Assembly (NCBI GenBank): GCA_930367215.1
Contig: OV884056.1
Location: forward strand, 119,529,053-119,593,052
Length of the DNA stretch: 64,000 bases
Source: Pollenia angustigena
Taxonomy: Eukaryota; Arthropoda; Insecta; Diptera; Polleniidae
Direction: 5' to 3'
The notes under the pieces are model-generated. The model was not told where the DNA came from and did not search any database. It worked only from the letters and a program-made list of their open reading frames with translations. The position numbers were made by a program, and so were the translations under genes. This document shows, in pieces, positions 21,842 through 33,430 of this stretch (position 1 is its first letter; each line of letters starts with the position of its first letter).

Positions 21842-24800
21842 TTAATATTTTTAATTAGGCTTAAGTTCATGAAATTTAATTTTTATTAAATTATTTTTAT
21901 GAAGAAAGGAATTTTACAACATGAAAATTAATTAAAATTGTTATTGATAATCTTTCATTCTTGACGTGGCTCGGGCTCGAACCCTGGCCGGCAGGTTACC
22001 ATGACATGTTTCGATCGCAACCACTCGATCTCCTCAGATGGATTTGCCGTCTTACACTCGCAGCCATCGACGACTGCTGACGTCACTAGTCAAACATCAA
22101 TCCTTAAACCAAATTGTATTTTAACATTTTGGTAGATCGAAATTTGCTTTCCTGAATGATTATCCATTTTAATTGATTTTACATGTTTTTTCCTTTACTT
22201 CTGTTTTTTCGTACTTTCGTCAAGAATTTTTCTTGAAGTCCAAGTACATTTTTTGTTTTTTCATTTTGTCTTTCTCTTTTCTGTTGACCTTTTTCAGCAC
22301 AACTTGAAGGACAAATGTACACATAGAGCTCGTGCCTTAGCTTTAACAATAATTAGTATTGTGGTTATTTTGTTGAACTATTTATGGTTTTTAATCCAAA
22401 TTTTTAATATTTTTAATTAGGCTTAAGTTCATGAAATTTAATTTTTATTAAATTATTTTTATGAAGAAAGGAATTTTACAACATGAAAATTAATTAAAAT
22501 TGTTATTGATAATCTTTCATTCTTGACGTGGCTCGGGCTCGAACCCTGGCCGGCAGGTTACCATGACATGTTTCGATCGCAACCACTCGATCTCCTCAGA
22601 TGGATTTGCCGTCTTACACTCGCAGCCATCGACGACTGCTGACGTCACTAGTCAAACATCAATCCTTAAACCAAATTGTATTTTAACATTTTGGTAGATC
22701 GAAATTTGCTTTCCTGAATGATTATCCATTTTAATTGATTTTACATGTTTTTTCCTTTACTTCTGTTTTTTCGTACTTTCGTCAAGAATTTTTCTTGAAG
22801 TCCAAGTACATTTTTTGTTTTTTCATTTTGTCTTTCTCTTTTCTGTTGACCTTTTTCAGCACAACTTGAAGGACAAATGTACACATAGAGCTCGTGCCTT
22901 AGCTTTAACAATAATTAGTATTGTGGTTATTTTGTTGAACTATTTACGAAAGTACGAAAAAACAGAAGTAAAGGAAAAAACATGTAAAATCAATTAAAAT
23001 GGATAATCATTCAGGAAAGCAAATTTCGATCTACCAAAATGTTAAAATACAATTTGGTTTAAGGATTGATGTTTGACTAGTGACGTCAGCAGTCGTCGAT
23101 GGCTGCGAGTGTAAGACGGCAAATCCATCTGAGGAGATCGAGTGGTTGCGATCGAAACATGTCATGGTAACCTGCCGGCCAGGGTTCGAGCCCGAGCCAC
23201 GTCAAGAATGAAAGATTATCAATAACAATTTTAATTAATTTTCATGTTGTAAAATTCCTTTCTTCATAAAAATAATTTAATAAAAATTAAATTTCATGAA
23301 CTTAAGCCTAATTAAAAATATTAAAAATTTGGATTAAAAACCATAAATAGTTCAACAAAATAACCACAATACTAATTATTGTTAAAGCTAAGGCACGAGC
23401 TCTATGTGTACATTTGTCCTTCAAGTTGTGCTGAAAAAGGTCAACAGAAAAGAGAAAGACAAAATGAAAAAACAAAAAATGTACTTGGACTTCAAGAAAA
23501 ATTCTTGACGAAAGTACGAAAAAACAGAAGTAAAGGAAAAAACATGTAAAATCAATTAAAATGGATAATCATTCAGGAAAGCAAATTTCGATCTACCAAA
23601 ATGTTAAAATACAATTTGGTTTAAGGATTGATGTTTGACTAGTGACGTCAGCAGTCGTCGATGGCTGCGAGTGTAAGACGGCAAATCCATCTGAGGAGAT
23701 CGAGTGGTTGCGATCGAAACATGTCATGGTAACCTGCCGGCCAGGGTTCGAGCCCGAGCCACGTCAAGAATGAAAGATTATCAATAACAATTTTAATTAA
23801 TTTTCATGTTGTAAAATTCCTTTCTTCATAAAAATAATTTAATAAAAATTAAATTTCATGAACTTAAGCCTAATTAAAAATATTAAAAATTTGGATTAAA
23901 AACCATAAATAGTTCAACAAAATAACCACAATACTAATTATTGTTAAAGCTAAGGCACGAGCTCTATGTGTACATTTGTCCTTCAAGTTGTGCTGAAAAA
24001 GGTCAACAGAAAAGAGAAAGACAAAATGAAAAAACAAAAAATGTACTTGGACTTCAAGAAAAATTCTTGACGAAAGTACGAAAAAACAGAAGTAAAGGAA
24101 AAAACATGTAAAATCAATTAAAATGGATAATCATTCAGGAAAGCAAATTTCGATCTACCAAAATGTTAAAATACAATTTGGTTTAAGGATTGATGTTTGA
24201 CTAGTGACGTCAGCAGTCGTCGATGGCTGCGAGTGTAAGACGGCAAATCCATCTGAGGAGATCGAGTGGTTGCGATCGAAACATGTCATGGTAACCTGCC
24301 GGCCAGGGTTCGAGCCCGAGCCACGTCAAGAATGAAAGATTATCAATAACAATTTTAATTAATTTTCATGTTGTAAAATTCCTTTCTTCATAAAAATAAT
24401 TTAATAAAAATTAAATTTCATGAACTTAAGCCTAATTAAAAATATTAAAAATTTGGATTAAAAACCATAAATAGTTCAACAAAATAACCACAATACTAAT
24501 TATTGTTAAAGCTAAGGCACGAGCTCTATGTGTACATTTGTCCTTCAAGTTGTGCTGAAAAAGGTCAACAGAAAAGAGAAAGACAAAATGAAAAAACAAA
24601 AAATGTACTTGGACTTCAAGAAAAATTCTTGACGAAAGTACGAAAAAACAGAAGTAAAGGAAAAAACATGTAAAATCAATTAAAATGGATAATCATTCAG
24701 GAAAGCAAATTTCGATCTACCAAAATGTTAAAATACAATTTGGTTTAAGGATTGATGTTTGACTAGTGACGTCAGCAGTCGTCGATGGCTGCGAGTGTAA

Positions 24801-27800
24801 GACGGCAAATCCATCTGAGGAGATCGAGTGGTTGCGATCGAAACATGTCATGGTAACCTGCCGGCCAGGGTTCGAGCCCGAGCCACGTCAAGAATGAAAG
24901 ATTATCAATAACAATTTTAATTAATTTTCATGTTGTAAAATTCCTTTCTTCATAAAAATAATTTAATAAAAATTAAATTTCATGAACTTAAGCCTAATTA
25001 AAAATATTAAAAATTTGGATTAAAAACCATAAATAGTTCAACAAAATAACCACAATACTAATTATTGTTAAAGCTAAGGCACGAGCTCTATGTGTACATT
25101 TGTCCTTCAAGTTGTGCTGAAAAAGGTCAACAGAAAAGAGAAAGACAAAATGAAAAAACAAAAAATGTACTTGGACTTCAAGAAAAATTCTTGACGAAAG
25201 TACGAAAAAACAGAAGTAAAGGAAAAAACATGTAAAATCAATTAAAATGGATAATCATTCAGGAAAGCAAATTTCGATCTACCAAAATGTTAAAATACAA
25301 TTTGGTTTAAGGATTGATGTTTGACTAGTGACGTCAGCAGTCGTCGATGGCTGCGAGTGTAAGACGGCAAATCCATCTGAGGAGATCGAGTGGTTGCGAT
25401 CGAAACATGTCATGGTAACCTGCCGGCCAGGGTTCGAGCCCGAGCCACGTCAAGAATGAAAGATTATCAATAACAATTTTAATTAATTTTCATGTTGTAA
25501 AATTCCTTTCTTCATAAAAATAATTTAATAAAAATTAAATTTCATGAACTTAAGCCTAATTAAAAATATTAAAAATTTGGATTAAAAACCATAAATAGTT
25601 CAACAAAATAACCACAATACTAATTATTGTTAAAGCTAAGGCACGAGCTCTATGTGTACATTTGTCCTTCAAGTTGTGCTGAAAAAGGTCAACAGAAAAG
25701 AGAAAGACAAAATGAAAAAACAAAAAATGTACTTGGACTTCAAGAAAAATTCTTGACGAAAGTACGAAAAAACAGAAGTAAAGGAAAAAACATGTAAAAT
25801 CAATTAAAATGGATAATCATTCAGGAAAGCAAATTTCGATCTACCAAAATGTTAAAATACAATTTGGTTTAAGGATTGATGTTTGACTAGTGACGTCAGC
25901 AGTCGTCGATGGCTGCGAGTGTAAGACGGCAAATCCATCTGAGGAGATCGAGTGGTTGCGATCGAAACATGTCATGGTAACCTGCCGGCCAGGGTTCGAG
26001 CCCGAGCCACGTCAAGAATGAAAGATTATCAATAACAATTTTAATTAATTTTCATGTTGTAAAATTCCTTTCTTCATAAAAATAATTTAATAAAAATTAA
26101 ATTTCATGAACTTAAGCCTAATTAAAAATATTAAAAATTTGGATTAAAAACCATAAATAGTTCAACAAAATAACCACAATACTAATTATTGTTAAAGCTA
26201 AGGCACGAGCTCTATGTGTACATTTGTCCTTCAAGTTGTGCTGAAAAAGGTCAACAGAAAAGAGAAAGACAAAATGAAAAAACAAAAAATGTACTTGGAC
26301 TTCAAGAAAAATTCTTGACGAAAGTACGAAAAAACAGAAGTAAAGGAAAAAACATGTAAAATCAATTAAAATGGATAATCATTCAGGAAAGCAAATTTCG
26401 ATCTACCAAAATGTTAAAATACAATTTGGTTTAAGGATTGATGTTTGACTAGTGACGTCAGCAGTCGTCGATGGCTGCGAGTGTAAGACGGCAAATCCAT
26501 CTGAGGAGATCGAGTGGTTGCGATCGAAACATGTCATGGTAACCTGCCGGCCAGGGTTCGAGCCCGAGCCACGTCAAGAATGAAAGATTATCAATAACAA
26601 TTTTAATTAATTTTCATGTTGTAAAATTCCTTTCTTCATAAAAATAATTTAATAAAAATTAAATTTCATGAACTTAAGCCTAATTAAAAATATTAAAAAT
26701 TTGGATTAAAAACCATAAATAGTTCAACAAAATAACCACAATACTAATTATTGTTAAAGCTAAGGCACGAGCTCTATGTGTACATTTGTCCTTCAAGTTG
26801 TGCTGAAAAAGGTCAACAGAAAAGAGAAAGACAAAATGAAAAAACAAAAAATGTACTTGGACTTCAAGAAAAATTCTTGACGAAAGTACGAAAAAACAGA
26901 AGTAAAGGAAAAAACATGTAAAATCAATTAAAATGGATAATCATTCAGGAAAGCAAATTTCGATCTACCAAAATGTTAAAATACAATTTGGTTTAAGGAT
27001 TGATGTTTGACTAGTGACGTCAGCAGTCGTCGATGGCTGCGAGTGTAAGACGGCAAATCCATCTGAGGAGATCGAGTGGTTGCGATCGAAACATGTCATG
27101 GTAACCTGCCGGCCAGGGTTCGAGCCCGAGCCACGTCAAGAATGAAAGATTATCAATAACAATTTTAATTAATTTTCATGTTGTAAAATTCCTTTCTTCA
27201 TAAAAATAATTTAATAAAAATTAAATTTCATGAACTTAAGCCTAATTAAAAATATTAAAAATTTGGATTAAAAACCATAAATAGTTCAACAAAATAACCA
27301 CAATACTAATTATTGTTAAAGCTAAGGCACGAGCTCTATGTGTACATTTGTCCTTCAAGTTGTGCTGAAAAAGGTCAACAGAAAAGAGAAAGACAAAATG
27401 AAAAAACAAAAAATGTACTTGGACTTCAAGAAAAATTCTTGACGAAAGTACGAAAAAACAGAAGTAAAGGAAAAAACATGTAAAATCAATTAAAATGGAT
27501 AATCATTCAGGAAAGCAAATTTCGATCTACCAAAATGTTAAAATACAATTTGGTTTAAGGATTGATGTTTGACTAGTGACGTCAGCAGTCGTCGATGGCT
27601 GCGAGTGTAAGACGGCAAATCCATCTGAGGAGATCGAGTGGTTGCGATCGAAACATGTCATGGTAACCTGCCGGCCAGGGTTCGAGCCCGAGCCACGTCA
27701 AGAATGAAAGATTATCAATAACAATTTTAATTAATTTTCATGTTGTAAAATTCCTTTCTTCATAAAAATAATTTAATAAAAATTAAATTTCATGAACTTA

Positions 27801-28440
27801 AGCCTAATTAAAAATATTAAAAATTTGGATTAAAAACCATAAATAGTTCAACAAAATAACCACAATACTAATTATTGTTAAAGCTAAGGCACGAGCTCTA
27901 TGTGTACATTTGTCCTTCAAGTTGTGCTGAAAAAGGTCAACAGAAAAGAGAAAGACAAAATGAAAAAACAAAAAATGTACTTGGACTTCAAGAAAAATTC
28001 TTGACGAAAGTACGAAAAAACAGAAGTAAAGGAAAAAACATGTAAAATCAATTAAAATGGATAATCATTCAGGAAAGCAAATTTCGATCTACCAAAATGT
28101 TAAAATACAATTTGGTTTAAGGATTGATGTTTGACTAGTGACGTCAGCAGTCGTCGATGGCTGCGAGTGTAAGACGGCAAATCCATCTGAGGAGATCGAG
28201 TGGTTGCGATCGAAACATGTCATGGTAACCTGCCGGCCAGGGTTCGAGCCCGAGCCACGTCAAGAATGAAAGATTATCAATAACAATTTTAATTAATTTT
28301 CATGTTGTAAAATTCCTTTCTTCATAAAAATAATTTAATAAAAATTAAATTTCATGAACTTAAGCCTAATTAAAAATATTAAAAATTTGGATTAAAAACC
28401 ATAAATAGTTCAACAAAATAACCACAATACTAATTATTGT
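21842..28440. repeat. 562-bp tandem array, two inverted then ten direct units
   Basis: The unit period is exactly 562 bp. For example, GGATAATCATTCAGG starts at 23001, 23563, 24125, 24687, 25249, 25811, 26373, 26935, 27497 and 28059. From 21842 to 22944 about two units lie in the opposite orientation; from 22945 to 28440 about 9.8 units follow in the direct orientation. By eye the units are essentially identical. The 12-bp sequence AATAGTAAATAT occurs immediately outside both ends (21830-21841 and 28441-28452), like a target duplication. Each unit contains one tRNA-like segment. The uniformity implies very recent amplification or gene conversion; a collapse or expansion error in assembly is the alternative. 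Confidence 0.95.
23134..23232 (+). promoter_or_regulatory. tRNA-like Pol III promoter in each array unit (first direct unit shown)
   Basis: GAGATCGAGTGGTTGCG (23134-23150) resembles a tRNA-Ser/Leu-type A box, and GGTTCGAGCCC (23183-23193) is a perfect B box about 45 bp on. TTTT at 23229-23232 could end a transcript of roughly 100 nt. The same set recurs in all units, complemented in the two inverted ones. It does not fold as a full cloverleaf by eye, so a tRNA-derived SINE head is the likely origin. Confidence 0.65.
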
Positions 28441-28639
28441 AATAGTAAATATATATTGTTGTATTAAGATGTAATTAGATTTTACTCAATATTTTATTTT
28501 AATGTAAACTTAACTTAGCTTTATGGGTTTTCCTTAATCGTTATGGACTGGTTTTAATATTAAATTTACATTAATTTGTTTTTATATAAAGGTTCCGGAG
28601 CTTGTCTAAATTCGATCTTAAATTTCGTTGTCCTTTTTC

Positions 28640-29645
28640 CAAACTTAAATCAATCTGGTTATTCTATTTACTCAAACCCAACTATTTTTAAAGCAAATTC
28701 AAAATTGTCGTGCTTTATTATAGTATTTTATTAGGAAAAGCTGCTACAAATTCAAATATAAATTTGTTTTCTGTTGTCTTTCTCTGTTAACAACCAGTTA
28801 TTGGTTCGAGCTTAAATTTATCTTGTTGTTCTTTTCAATTGTTAACAACGATTATAAATTTAATTAAACTTAATTTTGTTTTTCTTCTGTTTTTCTATTT
28901 GGTAAACCACTGTTTTACATTTGAATTTAAATTACTTCTGTTTAACTTTCATTCGTAAGCAAAGGATTTGAAATTTCAAATCTAAATCTATAATGTTTTA
29001 TTTTTCATTGATTAACTAACTGTTTTAAATTTGTATTCACTTTATAAAAATATTTTTTTTTTTTTTGCACTATTTTAAATTCCAATTTAAGTTTACTTTG
29101 TTTACTCTACGTTTGTCACCAAACTATTGCAAATTTTAATTGGAATTAATTGGATCCATCCACTGGTTGACAAATTGTTTCGAACTTAACTTGGAATTCT
29201 TTCCATGCATTTGCTTTACTATTGGAATGCTTCAAATTCAAATTTTTTCCTATCGTTGACCAATTGTTCTAAATTTAAATTCGAATCAATTTTATTCTTA
29301 TTTTATTTCATACCGTTTTCGATTTAAATTTGGATTTTGTTTTTATTTTTCCTTAGCTAGCCCACTGTTCTTAATCCAAATTTAAATTTATTTTTCTTAA
29401 TGAACCGTTATAAATCCTATTTTGAATCAATTTTTGTTTTTATCAAACTAAATTTGAATTAATTTTCGGACATTTGTTTTGGAAATCAAAAAAAAGTTTT
29501 GAATTTTAAAGACAATTAATATTTGATATAATTATTAACAAACCAGTTTAAATTCAAATTTATCTTGTTTCTTAGTTGTCTATTGTTAACAAGATGATTT
29601 CAAATTGAAACTGAACTTGTTTTTGTTTTGTATTGTTATTTATTT
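28640..29645. repeat. decayed tandem repeat of about 50-60 bp
   Basis: A loose unit, TTAACNAACTGTT, then AAATTNNAATTTNAATT, then a T-rich stretch, can be followed about 15 times (for example 28788, 28850, 28900, 29018, 29260, 29540, 29590). The units differ at many positions and in length. Confidence 0.55.
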
Positions 29646-29714
29646 TTTTTCTTTTTAATAAAATAAATTAAAAAAAATTTATTTTTGGTTTTTGTTTTTC
29701 ACTTGAGACGCAAT

Positions 29715-30012
29715 GAATTTAAGCTCCAAATTGAGCTGAGGATTAACTGCCGAAATAAAAAAAAATGTATGCCCAAAACATACGTAGTCAAATATAAGTG
29801 GTCATTTCTTGTTTTGGTTAGGCAAAAGAAATGGTCAAAAGAAAACTAGAGAATTAATATCAAACGTATTTGAAACTAAATTTATGCTCCAAATTGAGCT
29901 GAGGATTTACTGCCGAAATTTTAAATTTGCATGCCCAAAACATGCGTGGTCAAATATAAGTGGCCATTTCTTGTTTTAATTAGGCAAAAGAAATGGTCAA
30001 AAGAAAACTAAA
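29715..30012. repeat. tandem duplication with three conserved hairpins
   Basis: Two copies, about 29718-29857 and 29881-30012, lie about 162 bp apart. Each has AGCTC/GAGCT, then GYATG-CCCAAAA-CATRC, then a longer stem with CATTTCTT and AAGAAATG. Both arms of the second stem change together between copies. No ORF is present. A structured RNA is possible but unproven. Confidence 0.55.
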
Positions 30013-31064
30013 AACTTTGAAACGTGTGAACCGGAATCTACTTAGGACAATTTACCAATTAATAAGTGATGTAAAACTCACGCAACAAATCGACCAATCG
30101 TGGCCCCAACTCCTAAGTTAAGTCCAAATCTAACTAATATTTAGGGCACAAACAAAACGCGGAAAGAATTATCAATTACATTTAAGAAATAAAACTCGTT
30201 AATTTTTCGAAACCAGTGGCAACGTGTGCGCGTCAACTATTTCTAGGTGTGAACATAGACTTAGTTAAACGTCAGACTTTTACAATACCTATCAAATGAA
30301 AATTTTATTTGTTCGGGGTCGCAGTAAATTTGTCATTTATATCTTTGAAATTAAAATATCTAAATACTAGTTTTCACCAAATTGCTACTTTTACTTATCT
30401 GGTGGTGAAAGATTTCTGTTGGTAGATAGTATTGCTGAATTTTTTGTTTTGTGCCCATAAAAGGTCTGGTGGCAGTCCTTTATCTCGTTGGCCTTAATGG
30501 GATTGCTGTTGCACTATCCGTTGCTACCACTGAGTGTCACGATGCTGCTGTCGTTTTTGTTGTTTGAATGCTGTTATGTTGGCCTATTAGTTGTCTTGAA
30601 GATATTTATTGTTGTTGTTCACAAATAATTAATTTTGTTGGACTTCTTCAAGGCGAATTTACACCAGATATTTGTTTGAATTTTTGACACAACGTTAAAA
30701 TATTTTACAGTGTTGTAAAACGTTTTCAAAATAAGACTACCTTGTATGAATTCGCCTTGGAGTTCTTGTGGTGTTGTTTTGCCGGTAATGGTTGTTGTTG
30801 TGGCATAATTAATTTTGTTGGACTTGTGGTGGTGTTTTGCCGGTAATGGTTGTTGAACTGTTTTTGGTGGTTTCTTCCTCAAATTAACGAATGTTTTTTT
30901 CTAAGCCGTGGTCGTGGTAATACTTGGCTATTGTTAGGAATGTGCTATTGCTGTCTTTCATAGGACTCACTAAGGTTTTGTTGTTGTTCACAAAGCACAT
31001 AGGTAAGTATTATAGATATCGTTGTTTAAACATTTTCTTGGTTTATTTATTTCATTGTTGTTTG
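30013..31064. other. non-coding stretch with TTG-rich repeats
   Basis: I see no gene here. About 30600-30860 holds a roughly 60-bp repeat (GTCCAACAAAATTAATTATG, then CCATTACCGGCAAAACA on the minus strand), present twice, one copy split by a MITE. CAA/TTG triplets are common. ACGTGTGAACCGG at 30016 recalls the end of the MITE at 17997. Confidence 0.4.
30649..30759. mobile_element. short hAT-type MITE, 111 bp
   Basis: The ends CAAGGCGAATTTACA and, reversed, CAAGGCGAATTCATACAAGG match the family at 14652-14947. The flanks GACTTCTT and GAGTTCTT differ at one base. It keeps both ends and the block ACAGTGTTGTAAAACGTTTT but has lost about 185 bp of the middle. Confidence 0.8.
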
Positions 31065-31069
31065 CAATT

Positions 31070-31828
31070 TGAATAAAAATAGACTGCTGGTGGCCTAAAT
31101 TATTATAAATTGGGCTCGATTCTCTTTTCCTTGGGGAACAGGAATTGAGAAGTCTGCCCAATGATAATTATAATCGCTCGTTAGAGGATTATAATTATTG
31201 GGGGTTAAAATAAAAGAAAGAAAACAGGGGATTAGTTTTCTATTCTTTATGTAGGGGATTTTAATAGTAGGTGCTTACCTTCTAGAGTTGCGGGTTCTCA
31301 AATTAAATGAGAAGATGTTGTGGGTTTATTTTTTTTTTTTAATTAAATTTATTTTCCACTTAACATTATTGGGGTGGGTTGAGTTATGAGCGTTCGTCTG
31401 CTCACTTGAAGTGTTAAGAATGAAGTAAAAAGTAAAGTTATGATTTAAACTTATTCAACCTCGGCGTTTTATCCACACCGATGGTTGGATAAGTTTTGAT
31501 CGTCTAATTTTGGCGAGTACTAAATAGTACACTTAAAGAAATTTACTTCAAATATGCATTGAACTCACCACTTTAATTTACTAAATTTACAATTCAAAGT
31601 TCACAATTCAATAATTAGCAAAAATTCACTTAAATTTGCAGTTTAATAAAATACGTAATTCAATACAATTCAGTAAAAAAAAGCGAAATTTTAATAAAAT
31701 AATAAAATAAGAACAAAAATGCAAAGTTTTAATCAAATTAAGAAAATAAGTAAAAAATTCAAAGTTTTAAACAATAATAAAATTCGTAATTCAACAAAAA
31801 TGAAGATGTGTACAATGTAAATTGTACA
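31070..31828 (-). repeat. 3' LTR of the gag-only element
   Basis: This is a direct copy of 35688-36453. The purine-rich GAGGCCGGAGCA lies just upstream on the minus strand (plus 31829-31840), a candidate polypurine tract. Confidence 0.88.
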
Positions 31829-31999
31829 TGCTCCGGCCTCGAGTTGAAAAACAGATGGCCTCTAAGATGACCCTGGTGGTTGGTGCTGTTTGGTACTGGT
31901 GGCCATTAATTAGTCTTCCCGTTGACCTATGACTACAAAAATGACCAGAGATAAATTGAGATTAGTAACGGTATAAATTTATCTAAAAATTGGTATGGG

Positions 32000-32090
32000 T
32001 ATGGAAAATGTATAAGTGTAAAATTGGTATGGGTATGAAAAAATGTATAAGTGTAAACAAATCGGTATGAGTAATTTCTTTTTTTTTTTT
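32000..32090. repeat. short tandem repeat near the 3' LTR
   Basis: ATTGGTATGGGTATG, then AAAATGTATAAGTGTAAA, occurs twice, followed by a shorter variant, with a spacing of about 39 bp. Confidence 0.6.
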
Positions 32091-32136
32091 TATAAGTGCA
32101 CGCTGGCGTAATAGTGAAATATATATTTTGGTAGCA

Positions 32137-33162
32137 TCACGTAGTCGAGACCTTTGCAGTCGACTTTATAAAGGAAACCTTTCCCCTGTCAAATACTACC
32201 CATGGGGGTAGTTCTCCCCCGCCAAAGTAATGTGGAATTGGGAGTAAGTTTAAGTTAACCATTATTTTTACGACATTTGATTTTTGGAAAGTTTTATTTA
32301 TCAGCATTTCCAAGGTTAAAATGTTATACCGAACTCCTTCCTGTGCTAATGTGATTAATTTTCCCTTTGCGTTATCGCCTTGTATTTCCGCACAGCTTAT
32401 CTCGTGATAATTAATAAATTCCTCAATATTTGAGGTTGCCGTTTGTCCAATAACGGCATCCTTATCACTCGATGAGGTTTGCTCTTGATTATCTCGGCGA
32501 TCTATAACACAGTTTTGATCCTTAACTTGTTGAGATATGGCGCAAATACTTAAGTTGTCACCTTCATCTTCTAATTTGCATAAATGTGTTAAACTTTCCG
32601 ACTCTTTCAGTTCTTGAGATATTAGGTCTGTATTTTTGAGAATACTACTTGATTCTTCTGCTATTGTTTGGGATTTATTACTGGTAGGGGGCTCATCCTG
32701 AGTTAACGAGATTTCCTCTTTAACGATTAGTGCTGTGGTTCCAGAATTAGTTGCAATATCACTCTTCGATAAACACGAACCATCTTTTTGAGCAACGGGT
32801 TGTGCAGCTAGGGGATAGCGTACAATTTTCTTGAACGGCAAAGTTTGCACGGGCATCCATGCATATGATTTAATTAAATCGAGGATACGTGCACTATATT
32901 GAATAAAAATCTCCCTATGTGCATTAAAGTCCACCATATCAGCTTCTCTAAGGTAGGGATACTTCTCCCTATCTGGGACCAGCATAACGTCCATATACGA
33001 CGTTTTCAAATCGCTCCATCTACGCTCTAATTGCTTGAGCTTGACTCTTAAGAGAGACTCTGTGTAACTCTCCGTTTCGGTCCTATCAAAACGGTCACAG
33101 TACCACCTTAAATCATCACAATAAAATTTAAAAAGTACTTCCTGGGTACCTGGTAGACTCAT
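32137..33162 (-). CDS. Gag-like protein of the gag-only LTR element
   Basis: An uninterrupted 341-residue ORF starts with ATG at 33162. Residues 1-115 are predicted mainly helical and carry LKQLERRWSDLKTSYMDVM, EADMVDFNAHREIF and ILDLI, a spacing that recalls the N-terminal DUF1759-type helices of BEL/Pao Gag. Residues 120-250 are acidic and Ser/Gln-rich, probably disordered. The C-terminal 90 residues (GVRYNILTLEMLINKTFQK to GGGELPPWVVFDRGK) form a second ordered region that I do not recognise. No CCHC knuckle, protease or polymerase is present. It is the only full-length, unbroken retroelement ORF in the window, so selection or recent origin is likely. A host-derived gene captured by the element cannot be excluded. 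Confidence 0.65.
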   Translation of the reverse strand: MSLPGTQEVLFKFYCDDLRWYCDRFDRTETESYTESLLRVKLKQLERRWSDLKTSYMDVMLVPDREKYPYLREADMVDFNAHREIFIQYSARILDLIKSYAWMPVQTLPFKKIVRYPLAAQPVAQKDGSCLSKSDIATNSGTTALIVKEEISLTQDEPPTSNKSQTIAEESSSILKNTDLISQELKESESLTHLCKLEDEGDNLSICAISQQVKDQNCVIDRRDNQEQTSSSDKDAVIGQTATSNIEEFINYHEISCAEIQGDNAKGKLITLAQEGVRYNILTLEMLINKTFQKSNVVKIMVNLNLLPIPHYFGGGELPPWVVFDRGKVSFIKSTAKVSTT

Positions 33163-33164
33163 TT

Positions 33165-33430
33165 GGGGCTATATGGGTTATAGTTCAATATTATAATTTT
33201 GTGCTTATTCCACGCACTTTACTGCTACTATAGCGAGCTAGGGGCTATATGGAGTAATAGCACTAGATATGGGCATCTAGTTTAACTTGCGTTTATTCCA
33301 CGCACTTTACTGCTACGATAGTGAGTTAGGGGCTATATGGGGTAATATCACTAGATATGGGCATCTAGTTCAACTTGCGTTTATTCCACGCAATTTACTG
33401 TCACTATAGGAGTTTAGGGGCTATAGGGGG
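33165..33430. repeat. three 76-88-bp tandem units upstream of gag
   Basis: GGGGCTATATGG (the last copy GGGGCTATAGGG) starts at 33165, 33241, 33329 and 33417. TTATTCCACGCA and ACTAGATATGGGCATCTAG lie in between. The array sits directly before the gag start in the leader of the minus-strand element. Confidence 0.8.

Noticed and set aside
22815..22997. 60-codon ORF across the array inversion point
   Set aside because: It spans the artificial junction of inverted units, has low-complexity composition and no homologous frame in the other units.
21842..28440. CRISPR-like array
   Set aside because: The units are 562 bp and identical throughout, with no short repeat/variable spacer pattern, and the genome is clearly eukaryotic.
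30619..30882. 87-codon minus-strand ORF with Thr/Lys-rich repeats
   Set aside because: It is built from a minisatellite unit and a MITE inserted into it.
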